Assembly: GCA_011799875.1 (NCBI GenBank)
Contig: CM022297.1
Span: 541,058,795 to 541,122,794, forward strand
Direction of reading: 5' to 3'
From: Thinopyrum elongatum
Lineage: Eukaryota; Streptophyta; Magnoliopsida; Poales; Poaceae
Length of the DNA stretch: 64,000 nt
Shown here: positions 33,848 through 44,592 of the stretch, one piece after another
Numbering within the stretch: position 1 is the stretch's first letter
Layout of the letters: each line of letters opens with the position of its first letter
The notes under the pieces: generated by a model
Told to the model about the DNA's origin: nothing
What the model saw: the letters and a program-made list of their open reading frames with translations, nothing else
Databases searched by the model: none
Program-made: the position numbers and the translations under genes

Positions 33848-34075
33848 GGCAAAATAGACAAAATTGACCCCGAGACGAAAGTATTTCACAGGTCGGCGCT
33901 ACACTACATTGAGTAGTGCCTGACTGACAGGCGCTACACAACTGGCCAGCATGGCACCCCGGGGCCAGGCCCGGCCCCACCCCTGGTCGTGCAGCGCCTA
34001 GAGCAAAGGCGCTATAGTTCGAAGTGTAGCGTCTAGCCCAAAGGCGCTGCACTTCGACTTAGTAACCGCAGCCGC
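33848..34075. repeat. Left terminal inverted repeat of the MULE
   Basis: It pairs with about 50800-51032 on the opposite strand, including GGTCGGCGCTACACT, GGCACCCCGGGGCCAGGCC and the GTGCAGCGCCTA block. Confidence 0.85.
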
Positions 34076-34853
34076 AGCCGCCAGGCCCTTCCCCATCCCA
34101 CCCACTTGCTTCAAACAGAGGCTTCGGCGCCGCGGCTCTCTTTCTCCCCCCCTCTCAATCCCCTCTCCAAATCTTGCAGATCTGGCGTTTTTGTCCGTGG
34201 ATTTCTGTCCCAATCTTTCCTATAAGGTATTCTCCTTCGATCCCCTTCTTTTCATCCGAAAAATCTTCCCCATTGTTCATGTTTGTGGTGAAACCCTAGT
34301 GGGAAATTGAATTAATGTGTGTTGATTTAGCCTATGTAGATTAGTTGTAATCATTGGGGAACATTTTTGTTGTTGATTTGTATTGCAAATCATGCTTGCA
34401 TACATAGGAATTTGTATGTATAAATGAATTAATATTCACATATGAAATTATATTAGATGCTCGCATATAGAATTATTGTTGATTGTTGAGATTGTTGAGA
34501 TGAATACATATGAAGGTGATAAAACACCTTCTCTTCTTTTCCTTATGGCAAGGTTACCCATCTACACATGGTAGATTTTCATTCAACTACATGGCAAATA
34601 TTTGTCAAAAACACACACGTTTATAATGCATAAATTTTCCACAAGGCAATGGCAAACATATACCAATGACAAATTTTCTTATAAAGCCTTTTGTACCTAT
34701 CGATGATTGTTGAGATGAATACATATGAAGTAATGCTCGCATATGAAATAATGCATATGAAGTATGGTAGTTTGCTCATATTTACTTAGAAACCGAAACG
34801 ATGCTCACATATGAAATAATGCTCATATATGTTTATTGTTTGAAATATGTAGG
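34076..34853 (+). promoter_or_regulatory. 5' region of the PMD gene
   Basis: A GC-rich patch (34060-34200) shades into AT-rich sequence that probably holds the promoter, 5' UTR and a 5' intron, ending in ATGTAG|GATGGTG before the ATG at 34854. No unambiguous TATA box was chosen. Confidence 0.4.
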
Positions 34854-35157
34854 ATGGTGTGGCTTCTTGATGATTACTATGACGTTGAACACCGGGCCTA
34901 TATGATGTCGGAGAAGAAGCAGGTAATAATCATACTAGTTGGTGTTTTGTAATTTGAGTTTAGTTCAAATAGACATGCCGTAATACTCTGACTTGCTTGT
35001 TTGCAGATGCTTTTACCTCTGAAGATTCGATCTCACGGGGCATCGTCGAGTGCCATGCCGTACGACGAGTGGTACAAACCGTACATCGAGATGACATGAC
35101 TCCTCCCGTTCATTCAGCTGGCCAGCAGGTCGACGCCAAACCTCAACGCTGCAGGAA

Positions 35158-38100
35158 TGTGACACCCCCGACTCGACCGGGCACTAATTATACACGCAAA
35201 TGCGCACGATCAAGATCGGAGACTCACGGGAAGATATCACAACACAACTCTAGACAGAAATGTAAACATAAAGCTTTATATTACAAGCCAGGCCATGAAG
35301 GCTCGAATACATAAGTCAGCAGAAGCCACAATACCGAAGAACTGACATAACTAAACAAGTTTGCCTTAAGAAGGCTGGGCAAAACAACGACATCTAGATC
35401 GAAAAGGCGCAGGCCTCCTGCTTGGGAGCCTCCAAACTACTCCTGGTCGTCGGTCTCCATGTAGTAGTAGGCTCCGTCGGTGTAGTAGCAGTCGTCGGCA
35501 GGATCAGCTGGCTCCTGGGCTCCGTCATCTGATCGCAGCAATCGGGTGGGGGAAAACAGGTAGCAAAGAAACCGTGAGTACTCATCAAAAGTACTCGCAA
35601 GACTTACATCAGAACTAGTCCATTTATGCATCGGTATCAAAGAAGGGTCTGTATCTGTGGACTAGACTACAGAAATGCCAGAATAGAGGGGAAGGCCTAG
35701 CCTAACGAGGACCAGCAACTTGCAGCATCTTGCAGCATTAGAAGAGTGCAGATTAGCAAATACAGTAAAGTAATAAGTAAGTAGCAGCAATGCCCAGAGA
35801 TCCTTCCTCGACTCCCTGCGAGAAAGCAATCCCGGAGCATCATATCAATTTGGTATCACAAGTATCCAGTTCTAGTTGTAGTAGATCGGGATACTCTCTG
35901 AGAGTCCGTTACTGTGGACACGGCTATTCGAATAGATAACTTCCCTGTAGGGGTGCACCAACTTACCCAACACGCTCGATTAACTCCGGCCGGACACACT
36001 TTTATCGGGTCATGCCCGGCCTCGGCTGATCGACACACCGTAGTCCTACCTAGGCTCAACAGAGAGGTCAGCACGCCGGTCTAAATCCAAAGTGCGAAGG
36101 GGTCATGGGCCAATCGTTCTAAGCACTCCTGCGCATTGCGTATGCGGCCGGGAGCAGACCCACCCCCTTAATACAAGCGCAGGCGGTTACCGTCCAACTC
36201 GGCGTGCGTCGCACAACTACTGACTTCTGAAGAGCTTTCGAAAGAATCATACGACGCCGAGTGCCCACTTTTATTCCTGCGTGGTGGTTAGTGCGAAAAG
36301 GCCAGAGGCCTACTCAGATCATATATCCAAACCTGTTAGTGTATTGGGAGCTCGCGGAGACAATCAGTGATCCTGTCGCCCCGTCTCGCGGACTTACGAC
36401 AAGGTTCAGGCCCATCCCTCTCTTGGGGTGGTCTGCCTGCCCGGCCGTGCCGCGTAACTATCTCGCGGGTACCCTCACGGTCAACCCGACTTCACATCTC
36501 TCGCGGGTACCCCTTGGGGTCGACCCGACTTCAACAAGGGACTGAGGTAAATGCAGGGTATCCGTGTGTCTATAACATCAAGGGGGAAATCCGAGGAATC
36601 ACCCTCAATGGATTCCTACTCGATGTAATCGTCAAGGTGAACTTGGAGGAATCACCCTCCATGAGTTCACACTTGAGGGGCTGCATGACAGAAGCATCAT
36701 CGGAGGTGGTGAAAAGGGAATCACCCTCGGTAACCCACAACCGATTAGCTACACTATAGAGGTATCATCAAGAGTGAGGTAAGAGGTATCACCCTCGGGA
36801 CTCGATAGTAGCTCTGTAGAGGCGTACAACTAAGGGGGTGTGCGGTGCTATGTCGGTAATTGCATGTCGATCACAATGATCGAGTCATCGGTAGTAAAGC
36901 ATGGCAACAAAGACAAGGATGTGGGGCCTCTGATGGATCACTAACCAGCCTATACTAAGCTTATAGGACAACAGATAAAGTATCAACAACAAGTTACAAA
37001 ATCAGGCTATGCATCAGAATAGGAGCTATCAAACAACAACAGTAAAATCTAATGCAAGCATGGGAGAGAAAGAATGGGCGTTATAGGAATGATCAAGGGG
37101 GTTTTGCTTGCCTGGAAGCTCTGCTGAGAGGGGCTGGACATCAGGGGCGTAGTCGTACTCGGGAGTAGCGTCAGTCTCGGAGTCTACCGGAGAGAAGAGG
37201 GGGAAGAAACAATAAATACAGAGCAAACAAATGCAGCACAATGCATGACATGGCAGTATGCTGTGCTAGGGGTGAGCTAACGCAGTGCTACACGTTACAG
37301 ACAGAGCGGGAAAATATCTGGGGATATTTTTCCGGCTCTGGGCAGTTATCGGATAGGCGATCCGGAGGGGAAGGTTCCATGTTTGCAGTGTTAGAGGCAT
37401 GTGACAGTTACATGGAGGGCACCAACGGATTTGTCTCATATTTCTGAATGTTTTTCATATATAAATTATTTTCATCTGAGTTGCGGTTTATTTTATACGA
37501 ATTTCCAAAGTTTAAATGATTTTGTCAATTATTAACTATTTTGAAATTAATTATCAAAGATGCTATGTGCACCCAGAGAGTGTACACAGAAGGGTTCTAC
37601 AGGGGCTGACAGGTGGGGTCCAATGGGCTGAGTCAGCGCTGACTGGTCAGCCTTATCCATTGGAATAATGCAGGTGGGACCCGGTTGTTAGTGACACAGT
37701 GTTAATTGAATATCTAATTAGGTTTAATTAACAAAGGTGGGCCCATATGTCAGTGGCTGTGGGTGGATTAGGTGGGTGGTTTAGCACTAACAGGGGGTTA
37801 GGGCCTAATTAAATTAGGTCGGACCCACATGGCAGTGGCTCTAGCCAGCCACTGTGTGGCTGTGCTCACGCACGAGCACGCACAGGCAAAGGCTCGGTCA
37901 TGGCCGCGCGGGGAAGCAGCAGGCAGCGCCGGGCGCGGACAGCAGCGGGTGACGGCGGGCGAGCAGCGGCAGCAACAGCGGCATCAGCGGCGCGACAGGA
38001 GGAGGCAGCAGCAGCAGCAGTAAGCAGCAGCGGTGGCAAACAGCAGAGCAGCAATAGCAGCAGGCGAGCAGCAGCAGCGCAAGCAGCAGTAGGAGGCAGA

Positions 38101-39258
38101 AGCAGCAGCGGTGCGGGCGGGCATAGCCATGCCGCGGTGGGGCACGCGCGGACGAGGCTGGGCGCGACCAGAGGCGCGCGAGCGTGGCCATGGGTGCGGC
38201 GACTGCGAGCTCGCCGAGAGCTCGGGCACGGTGGTGCGGCGGCCTAAGGAGGGGGAAACGGAAGAGGGAAGAGGGGGATCCAAAGAGGGGCTTACCGCGG
38301 AGCCGGGAGAGCAGATGGCGAGGCCGGGGGAGGTCGGGGTCGAGCGAATCGACAGCGAACGACGACGATGTACTGGATGAAGACGGTGGCGATGGCGAGT
38401 GTACGGACCACCCCAGCTCGGTTCGATGCTCGGGACGGACGAAGTCGACAGCGGCGAATCTCCTGAATGTCTTCTCCCACGACGGCGACAACGGTGGCCG
38501 CGTTAATGTGACGACGAGCACGGTCACCGCGCGAGCTCCGAGCTTGATTTCAAGTAGATGTGGAGGGGGCGCAATGGGGAAAAAGAGGGGATCGGGCGTG
38601 CTCGATCTAGGGTTCGCAGGGGACGTGCTTATAGGGCTGGGGAGGCACTGTGGCGTGCGTGGCGGCCATCGAGCCACGGCTGCCGCGGATGCACGACACG
38701 CACTGGTCCCTGTACGTGAGGTTGAAGAGGAGGGAGTGATGGGCTGGTCTTAGGTACTGTAGCACTAGAGCCCAAGTGCACAGTACACCCTTTTCTCTTT
38801 TTCTTTTCTCTTTTTTGTTTTATTCAATTCACCACTGTTTTGCATTTTATTTAGCTAGCAAATGAATTTTGTAAAATATGGGACTTGGCCACATAAATAC
38901 TATGCATTATTGGGCACAGCCACAAAAAGTTTGGGGAGGGTTTGAAGTTGTTTGACTTTTGCTTAAATGGAAAAGCATTTAAATATGCTGATTTGGCACT
39001 GTTTTAATTGCTATAGCCCATTTAAGCAAATAGGTGATGTTGTTTTCCTTAACAAATAATTGTTATGGAATATTTGCTAAATGATGGACTATTTTGCAAC
39101 CATGTTTATGAAACTTTAAATTTCACTTGCAATTTGAATTGAATTCAGTGAAGGTGTTTGAAATGAGATATGATTCCACTGTGATCATTCCTTGCAAATC
39201 AAAGTAGCTTAGCTTTAGTATGAAGATCACTGTAGCTCATTTACACATGGGTGTTACA
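35158..39258. mobile_element. Solo LTR (about 4.1 kb) of a gypsy-type element, TSD AGGAA
   Basis: The unit runs from TGTGACACCC to GGGTGTTACA with AGGAA on both sides (35153-35157 and 39259-39263). It has no gag/pol, primer site or polypurine tract. A single TG...CA unit with a 5-bp target duplication fits a solo LTR left by LTR-LTR recombination. A small non-autonomous element cannot be fully excluded. Excision restores the PMD reading NAAGITSLV across the site. A GCA/CAG-rich patch at 37900-38120 produces long but meaningless ORFs on both strands. Confidence 0.82.
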
Positions 39259-39428
39259 AGGAATCACCTCTCTTGTTGATCGGTGGAGGCCGGAGATGCA
39301 CAGTTTCCATCTCCGGACCGGGGAGATGACCATGACGCTTCAGGATGTTTCCATGACCATCGCACTTCCTATCGAGGGGAAGCCTCTTTGTATAAGCACC
39401 GATTCTGAGGGGTGGCGCCAGCAGATGG

Positions 39429-40782
39429 TGTAGGAGATATGCCCTAGAGGCAATAATAAATGTTATTATTATCTCCATGTTCGTAATTATGTTTATATTC
39501 CGTGCTATAACTGCTATGGTTCTCGAGTCTACAATAACCACGAGGCTCGGTGGAAAACTCATATGCACATGTGGAATGATAAACGTTAAAATGTATTCCT
39601 AGTCTGGCCTCTAAGAGTAGCACACGTATTGCATGATGATCATGTTTTCCTGATCATGGGCATGTCTATACCGGCAACTTTTGAGGGCACAATGTTAGGA
39701 GAACACTTGTGTTGAATCGACCCGATTGATATTATGCTATGAGATACATTCATCACAAGTTAATGGTTAATAACACAGAGAAAGTTAACGTTTGCATAAT
39801 TCCTTAGACCATGAGAGTATTGAGTTTCTTGCGGCTTACGGGTTCATGGAAAAGTATGACAGGGGACTTGATAGCTCAAGATTGGGATTTGCTCCTCCGA
39901 CAATGAAGATATATTCTTGGGGCCCTCTTAGTGTTACGGTATCCATCATCGTCTGGCCAGACACAATGTGATTTGATCACAGGGATGCCGGAACGCGGAA
40001 ACGAGAAAAAAGAACAAAACCGGTAATGAGGTAACTGGCATAGTGGACAAGTTGTTGATCCATAGGGATGCCGAAAAGTCTCACCTCGGGTGTTTGTAAC
40101 ATATCGCGCAGCAACAAGAATAGCACACGGCAAACTATAGGTTCACTCGAATATTCATTCGTGTGGGTATAGGGACCAATATGGATGTCCAAGGTTCCGC
40201 TATTGATCATTGATCAGAAAGTGTTCCGGTCATGTCTATACTTCACCGAACCTATAGGGTCACATGCTTAAGGATCATCTATCTGCTGAATACTAGACAG
40301 GGAGTCTGAGAGAAATTCACCGGAAAAGTTTTGGAGACAACGGAAAGGTTTTGGAGAGAACACCGAAAAAGTTTTGGTGAAACCAAAAAGTTGTTTTGGA
40401 GTAAACCATTGAGCCAAAAAGGTTTCGGCACGCACCTGGAACTTTTGGAGGGTGCCAGAATTGTTCTGGGACCTTCTGTAATTTTTTCGGAGAAAAAAAC
40501 CAGAAATGTTTCGGAGCTGCCGGAAATGCTTTGGTTGCTTTTCGCTAATGAAAATCGTTGATCCGGAAATGTTTCGGAATGCATTCAGAATTATTTTAGG
40601 GGGTACTGGAAATGTTCTGGACCAACCGAATTTTTTCTGATTTTACGGTTGCGGAAACATGTTTTCATGAATAGTGAAAAGAACTTTTTGGTTGCTTTTT
40701 GGAAAGCCACTTTTTTGGGCTTTCCCCAAAAGATCTAAGGGAAGACTTGGGAAGGAGGGAACCCCTTTCTTGGGGTGGGGGT

Positions 40783-40813
<31 letters not shown>

Positions 40814-41495
40814 CATGGGTGGCCGGCCAAGGGGAGCTCCTCCATGGAGCTCGACTTGCCTCCCCATTTTGCCCTTTATGTGAGACATAAAGCTTGGGCA
40901 TTTTGGGTTTTTCAAGTGCCACCCTACCCCTTACCTTTTCCTATAAATAGAGGTGGAGAGGAGCTCTCCACACTCACTCTTTCTCTCATACAAAATGCCA
41001 TGCAATGATCTAGCTTCTTCTCTCCCTCACACGAAATAGTTTCGTAGAGCCGAAAGGCTGTCTGGGTTCTGGTGGGAACTAGTTCTAGGCGGCAAAGCCC
41101 TACCGGATAGCTGACACTGTATGTGTGCTACCTTGTAGAGAGGTCGTAGGTTTGATATTTTGCCCGAGGGGCTGTTCTAGGGTCCTCCCAAAGGGGTATT
41201 CGAGATACCGTCCGAGTTCGAGGGTCATCCCAGAGGGCTGTCCGTGATACCGTCCGAGGGACTGTCCGACCGCCTCCCGAAGGGCTGTCCGAGGAGCAGA
41301 TGAGGCAGAACGTCCTTGTGGTTGGGAGGTTGTAAATCCTAGCTGTGGGGATCTGCACTGACGATCTTCATCGACTCTACTTCCACTGCGCTACGAGTCG
41401 GTAATGATCAGATCAAAACCTTGTATGCATCTCGATAGTGATCCTGGGCATGTTCGTAGTGCAGAAATTTTTGTTTTCTGCTACGTTCCTATACA
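39429..41495 (+). mobile_element. Solo LTR of a BARE1/Angela/WIS-type copia element, TSD GATGG
   Basis: It starts TGTAGGAGATATGCCCTAGA and continues GGCAATAATAAA, the start of the abundant Triticeae BARE1/Angela/WIS LTR. It ends CTACGTTCCTATACA. GATGG flanks it at 39424-39428 and 41496-41500. Joining the flanks gives the uninterrupted PMD reading WRQQMEALIGM. Internal features are GGAAATGTTTTGG-type repeats (40320-40620), a 28-G run (40783-40810) and a promoter-like CTATAAATAGAGG at about 40941. Confidence 0.93.
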
Positions 41496-43378
41496 GATGG
41501 AGGCCCTTATTGGTATGGCTCCTCCAGAGGCACCAGCAGATGGAGACAAGAAAGAAAGAGTCACAGCCGGCGCTCCTTACACGTGGATCCCTGAGGACGC
41601 TAATGATGATGTGATCCAGACGTATGCTCGTGTGTACATGTGGTATGTTATCTCTAGGACTCTCTTTGCTGACGTTGGTGGAAAGACCGCTCAATGGATG
41701 TGGCTCAAGGCGTTGACCGTCTTCGACAACCAATGGAGCTGGGGTTCGGCGGCACTGGCCTACTTGTACCGACAGGTAATCAGTTGTTCGTTTTCAGTTT
41801 ATTTCTACATTACCAATGCAACCTTGCCCTTAACTGAACCATGTTTTCCTTTACGTGCAGTTGGACGATGCTTGCCATAGGTCCTCAAAAGACGACGGAA
41901 TTGGTGGTTGTATGCTCCTACTTTCGGTATGGAGCTAGGAACGCCTGTCAGTTGGACGCCCGAAAAAGGTATCATTCAAGCCCTGGGATGAACATGACAT
42001 CCCTCTACGGCTCCCCACTTGGGCTTACAAATGGGCCTTGGTATTGGAGATGACAAGCGATGTCAATATCATGTACAGGCAGTACACCAATGAGCTGGAC
42101 ACGCTTACCGCTGAGCAGGTAAACATTGACATTACATCACTCATTCTCATGCTCTCTATGAAAACTCGACATCAATGTTGCCTTGTTGTGCTATGTTGCA
42201 GGTGGAATGAGAGCCATATGGTGCCGGGGATAGATTTGGTGTAGCACACACGTTCGTCCTGAATCCGAGGTGCTTGCAGGAGAGGCATCTTTGGCTTATG
42301 CGGTGCCCAATGATATGCAATTGGGAGGTTGAGCTTCACTTGCCACATCATGTGTACCGGCAGTTTGGGTTGTTTCAGGGTCACCCACCGCAGTGGGAGG
42401 ACACGGACCGTAAACTTCATAGGTAAGAGAGCATGAATCATGTGCACTTAGCATCGTGAGGTCCTTTTTGATGGTGCTAATATTTAGTTTTTTAACATGC
42501 AGGTTGGATAGGAAAAAGCAGCGAAAGATCAAGGAGTGGGATAAACATCATAAGAAGCATGTCACCATGTTCGAGCTTTGTGTGGAGCAAGCTACGACTA
42601 GTGTAGCATCCTAGCTACGCGAGTATTGCCCACTCGCGTTCAACAACTACCTTTGATGGTATCTTAAAAGTACTCGTGTGGAGATATGCCCGTCGGCTTA
42701 TGAGGAGGAAATTTTGGAAGATCCCACCGTATTCGACGAGCTTGTCCAGAGCGAATAAAACAAATTTATCAGGGAAGGGACCCAAACCCCTTTTGCTCCA
42801 GTGCTCAACTTCGTGGTAAAGTGTGCCCTTCTTCACTTTCCTATTGGCACTAGTACACATCTTTGCTTGCCTAACATGTTGATGTCGTTTCATCCATAGC
42901 GCAAGGAGATCAAGAAACAAACCGATGAAAGCCAGGCTATTCTAAACACAACCCCGATGGGAAAAGGCAAGGGAGAAAGTGCACTTCAAGCTTTCATTAA
43001 GGTACATTGCCATGTTACAACATCGCCTAGTTGCATATTCTTTGCTAAGTTCCATATCTCATTCACTTGTCAATGTGATAGCGTTAGGGCCAAAGGTTAC
43101 GATGGTTATCCAAATTTGTAGGTTGCCGTGACCCCGAATATTCAGAACCGTCGCAGTCTAGGTCTGCTACACCCCCTGACCATGCAGCTCATCTGGAGGA
43201 TGAGACTACCTCGACAGCTCATCTGGAGGATGAGGATGTCGTCTCCACAGAGGTAGGACAAGAGCACACATTCATCTCTTCGATGCATTCCTCACTTCAT
43301 TGTGACACGCGATCTTTACCATAGCGTATACTTTTATGATAGGTTGATGATGACATGACATTGCAGGACTATCAAGTT

Positions 43379-43426
43379 CGGTCCGCATACATGTTTTTTT
43401 TGCGGGAAACGGTCCGCATACATGTT
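43379..43426. mobile_element. Tiny T-run/GCGGGAAA insertion with 17-bp direct repeats in the PMD last exon
   Basis: CGGTCCGCATACATGTT occurs at 43379-43395 and 43410-43426 around TTTTTTGCGGGAAA. Removing one repeat and the insert (31 bases) restores the PMD reading QVRSAYMLKPRTGIRRYTPD. The event is therefore a real insertion after the gene was functional. Confidence 0.75.
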
Positions 43427-43676
43427 GAAGCCTAGGACGGGAATCAGGCGGTACACACCCGATGACTTCAACAATAAAGGAAAGAAGGCGGTCGGTGAGG
43501 GCTCGTGGCGGGCAACAGGTATGAGGAGGATGAGGGGTATGGAGGACGACGATGACTTGGCATATGATGTGGATGATGAGGAGGCGGAGGAAGAGGAGGA
43601 ACCGCAGCTGGTTGTGAGGGAGAAGCTTCATACTAGGAGGGGACGAGGCAAGACTACACGTGGAAGGAAGAACTAG

Positions 43677-43965
43677 CAATGTTGAGCTTGTTGTCATCGG
43701 TGTTGAACTTATTGTCATCGTAGTAATTTTGAACTTGTAGAATCTAGCACTTGTAGTGATGTTGAGCTTGTTATCATCGGTGTTGAACTCGTAGTAATGT
43801 TGAACTCATCTTTGTTTAATTTGAAGTACTGTTGAACTCCTCGTAATGTTGATCCTGATTGATTATGTCAAATGCATTTGTTTAAATCTTATTAAAAATA
43901 TTGATTCAAACATGATTACATAATATTTTTGCTGTTTCTGCAGGTTAAAAGACCATAGCGCCTAA
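43677..43965 (+). other. 3' UTR of the PMD gene
   Basis: After the TAG at about 43674, short repeats of TGTTGAACT(T/C) and GTTGAGCTTGTT(G/A)TCATC fill about 43680-43850. No gene is present. Confidence 0.5.
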
Positions 43966-44592
43966 GGCTCAGGCGCTACACTCTGTAGTGCAGCGCTACA
44001 CTGTGTAGTGCAGCGCCTATAGCTCAGGCGCTGCACGCTCACTTAGCAAAATCCAGGCGCTGCATGTTCTGTAACCTTTCTGTTGCTCTCTGGATAGTAG
44101 GTCTTAATAGTGCAGCGCCTATCGCTCGGGCGCTACACTGTCTAGTGTAGTACCTAGCACTCAGGCGCTACACTGTGTAGTGCAACGCCTTGCCCTCAGG
44201 CGCTACACACTCACTTAGAGAATTCCAGCACGCTGAAACCTGCTGTAACTTTCTATTGCTCTCTGGATAGCAAGTTTCAATTGTGCAGCGCCTAGCCCTC
44301 CGACGCTACACTGTGTAGTGCAGTGCCTTGCTCTCAGGCGCTACACACTCACTTAGAGAATTCCAGCACGCTGAAACCTGTTGTAACTTTCTGTTGCTCT
44401 CTGGATAGCAAGTTTCAATTGTGCAGCGCCTAGCTCTCAGGCGCTACACTGTGTAGTGCAACACCTTTCTCTCAGGCGCTACACACTCACTTAGAGAATT
44501 CCAGCGTGCTAAAACCTGATGTAACTTTCTATTGCTATCTGGATAGCAAGTTTCAATTGTGCAGCGCCTATCTCTCAGGCGCTACACTGTCA
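43966..44592. repeat. Tandem array of 138-bp units made of terminus-like GCGCTACAC motifs
   Basis: The marker TCACTTAGAG starts at 44211, 44349 and 44487 (period 138), with an earlier diverged copy at about 44039 (TCACTTAGCA). Each unit holds GTGCAGCGCCTA...AGGCGCTACACTGTGTAGTGCA, the same words as the MULE terminal repeats, plus CTGGATAGCAAGTTTCAATT. The array lies between the 3' ends of the convergent PMD and transposase genes. Confidence 0.88.

Larger units (their letters stand above)
34854..43676 (+). pseudogene. Plant mobile domain (PMD, MAIN-like) gene inside the MULE, interrupted by two solo LTRs
   Basis: PMD proteins (PF10536, Arabidopsis MAIN/MAIL1 relatives) are nuclear factors, and many copies ride on transposons. 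Exon 1 is 34854-34922 (MVWLLDDYYDVEHRAYM). Exon 2 starts at 35007 and continues, without the insertions, at 39264-39428 and 41501-41775. Further exons are about 41861-42118, 42202-42422, 42503-42816, then short ones near 42900-43012, 43084-43254 and 43343-43676. PMD motifs visible are ITSLVDRWRPEMHSFHL, TMTLQDVSMTIALPI, TAQWMWLKALTVFD and LRLPTWAYKWALV, then YRQFGLFQGHPP. Stops interrupt it at 35097, 41936 (TAG, probably from TGG), 42208 (TGA) and several in exon 5. The C-terminus is acidic then R/K-rich. A 31-bp micro-insertion breaks the last exon. It converges with the transposase. Confidence 0.82.

Noticed and set aside
37829..38753. Long Ala/Ser/Pro-rich ORFs on both strands
   Set aside because: Caused by a CAG/GCA-rich patch inside the 4.1-kb solo LTR. 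Frames on opposite strands are equally open and carry no domain.
40643..40922. Proline-rich ORFs around 40.8 kb
   Set aside because: They come from the 28-G run in the BARE1/Angela-type solo LTR.
43966..44592. CRISPR-like regular array
   Set aside because: This is a plant genome, the units are 138 bp without unique spacers, and the words match MULE termini.
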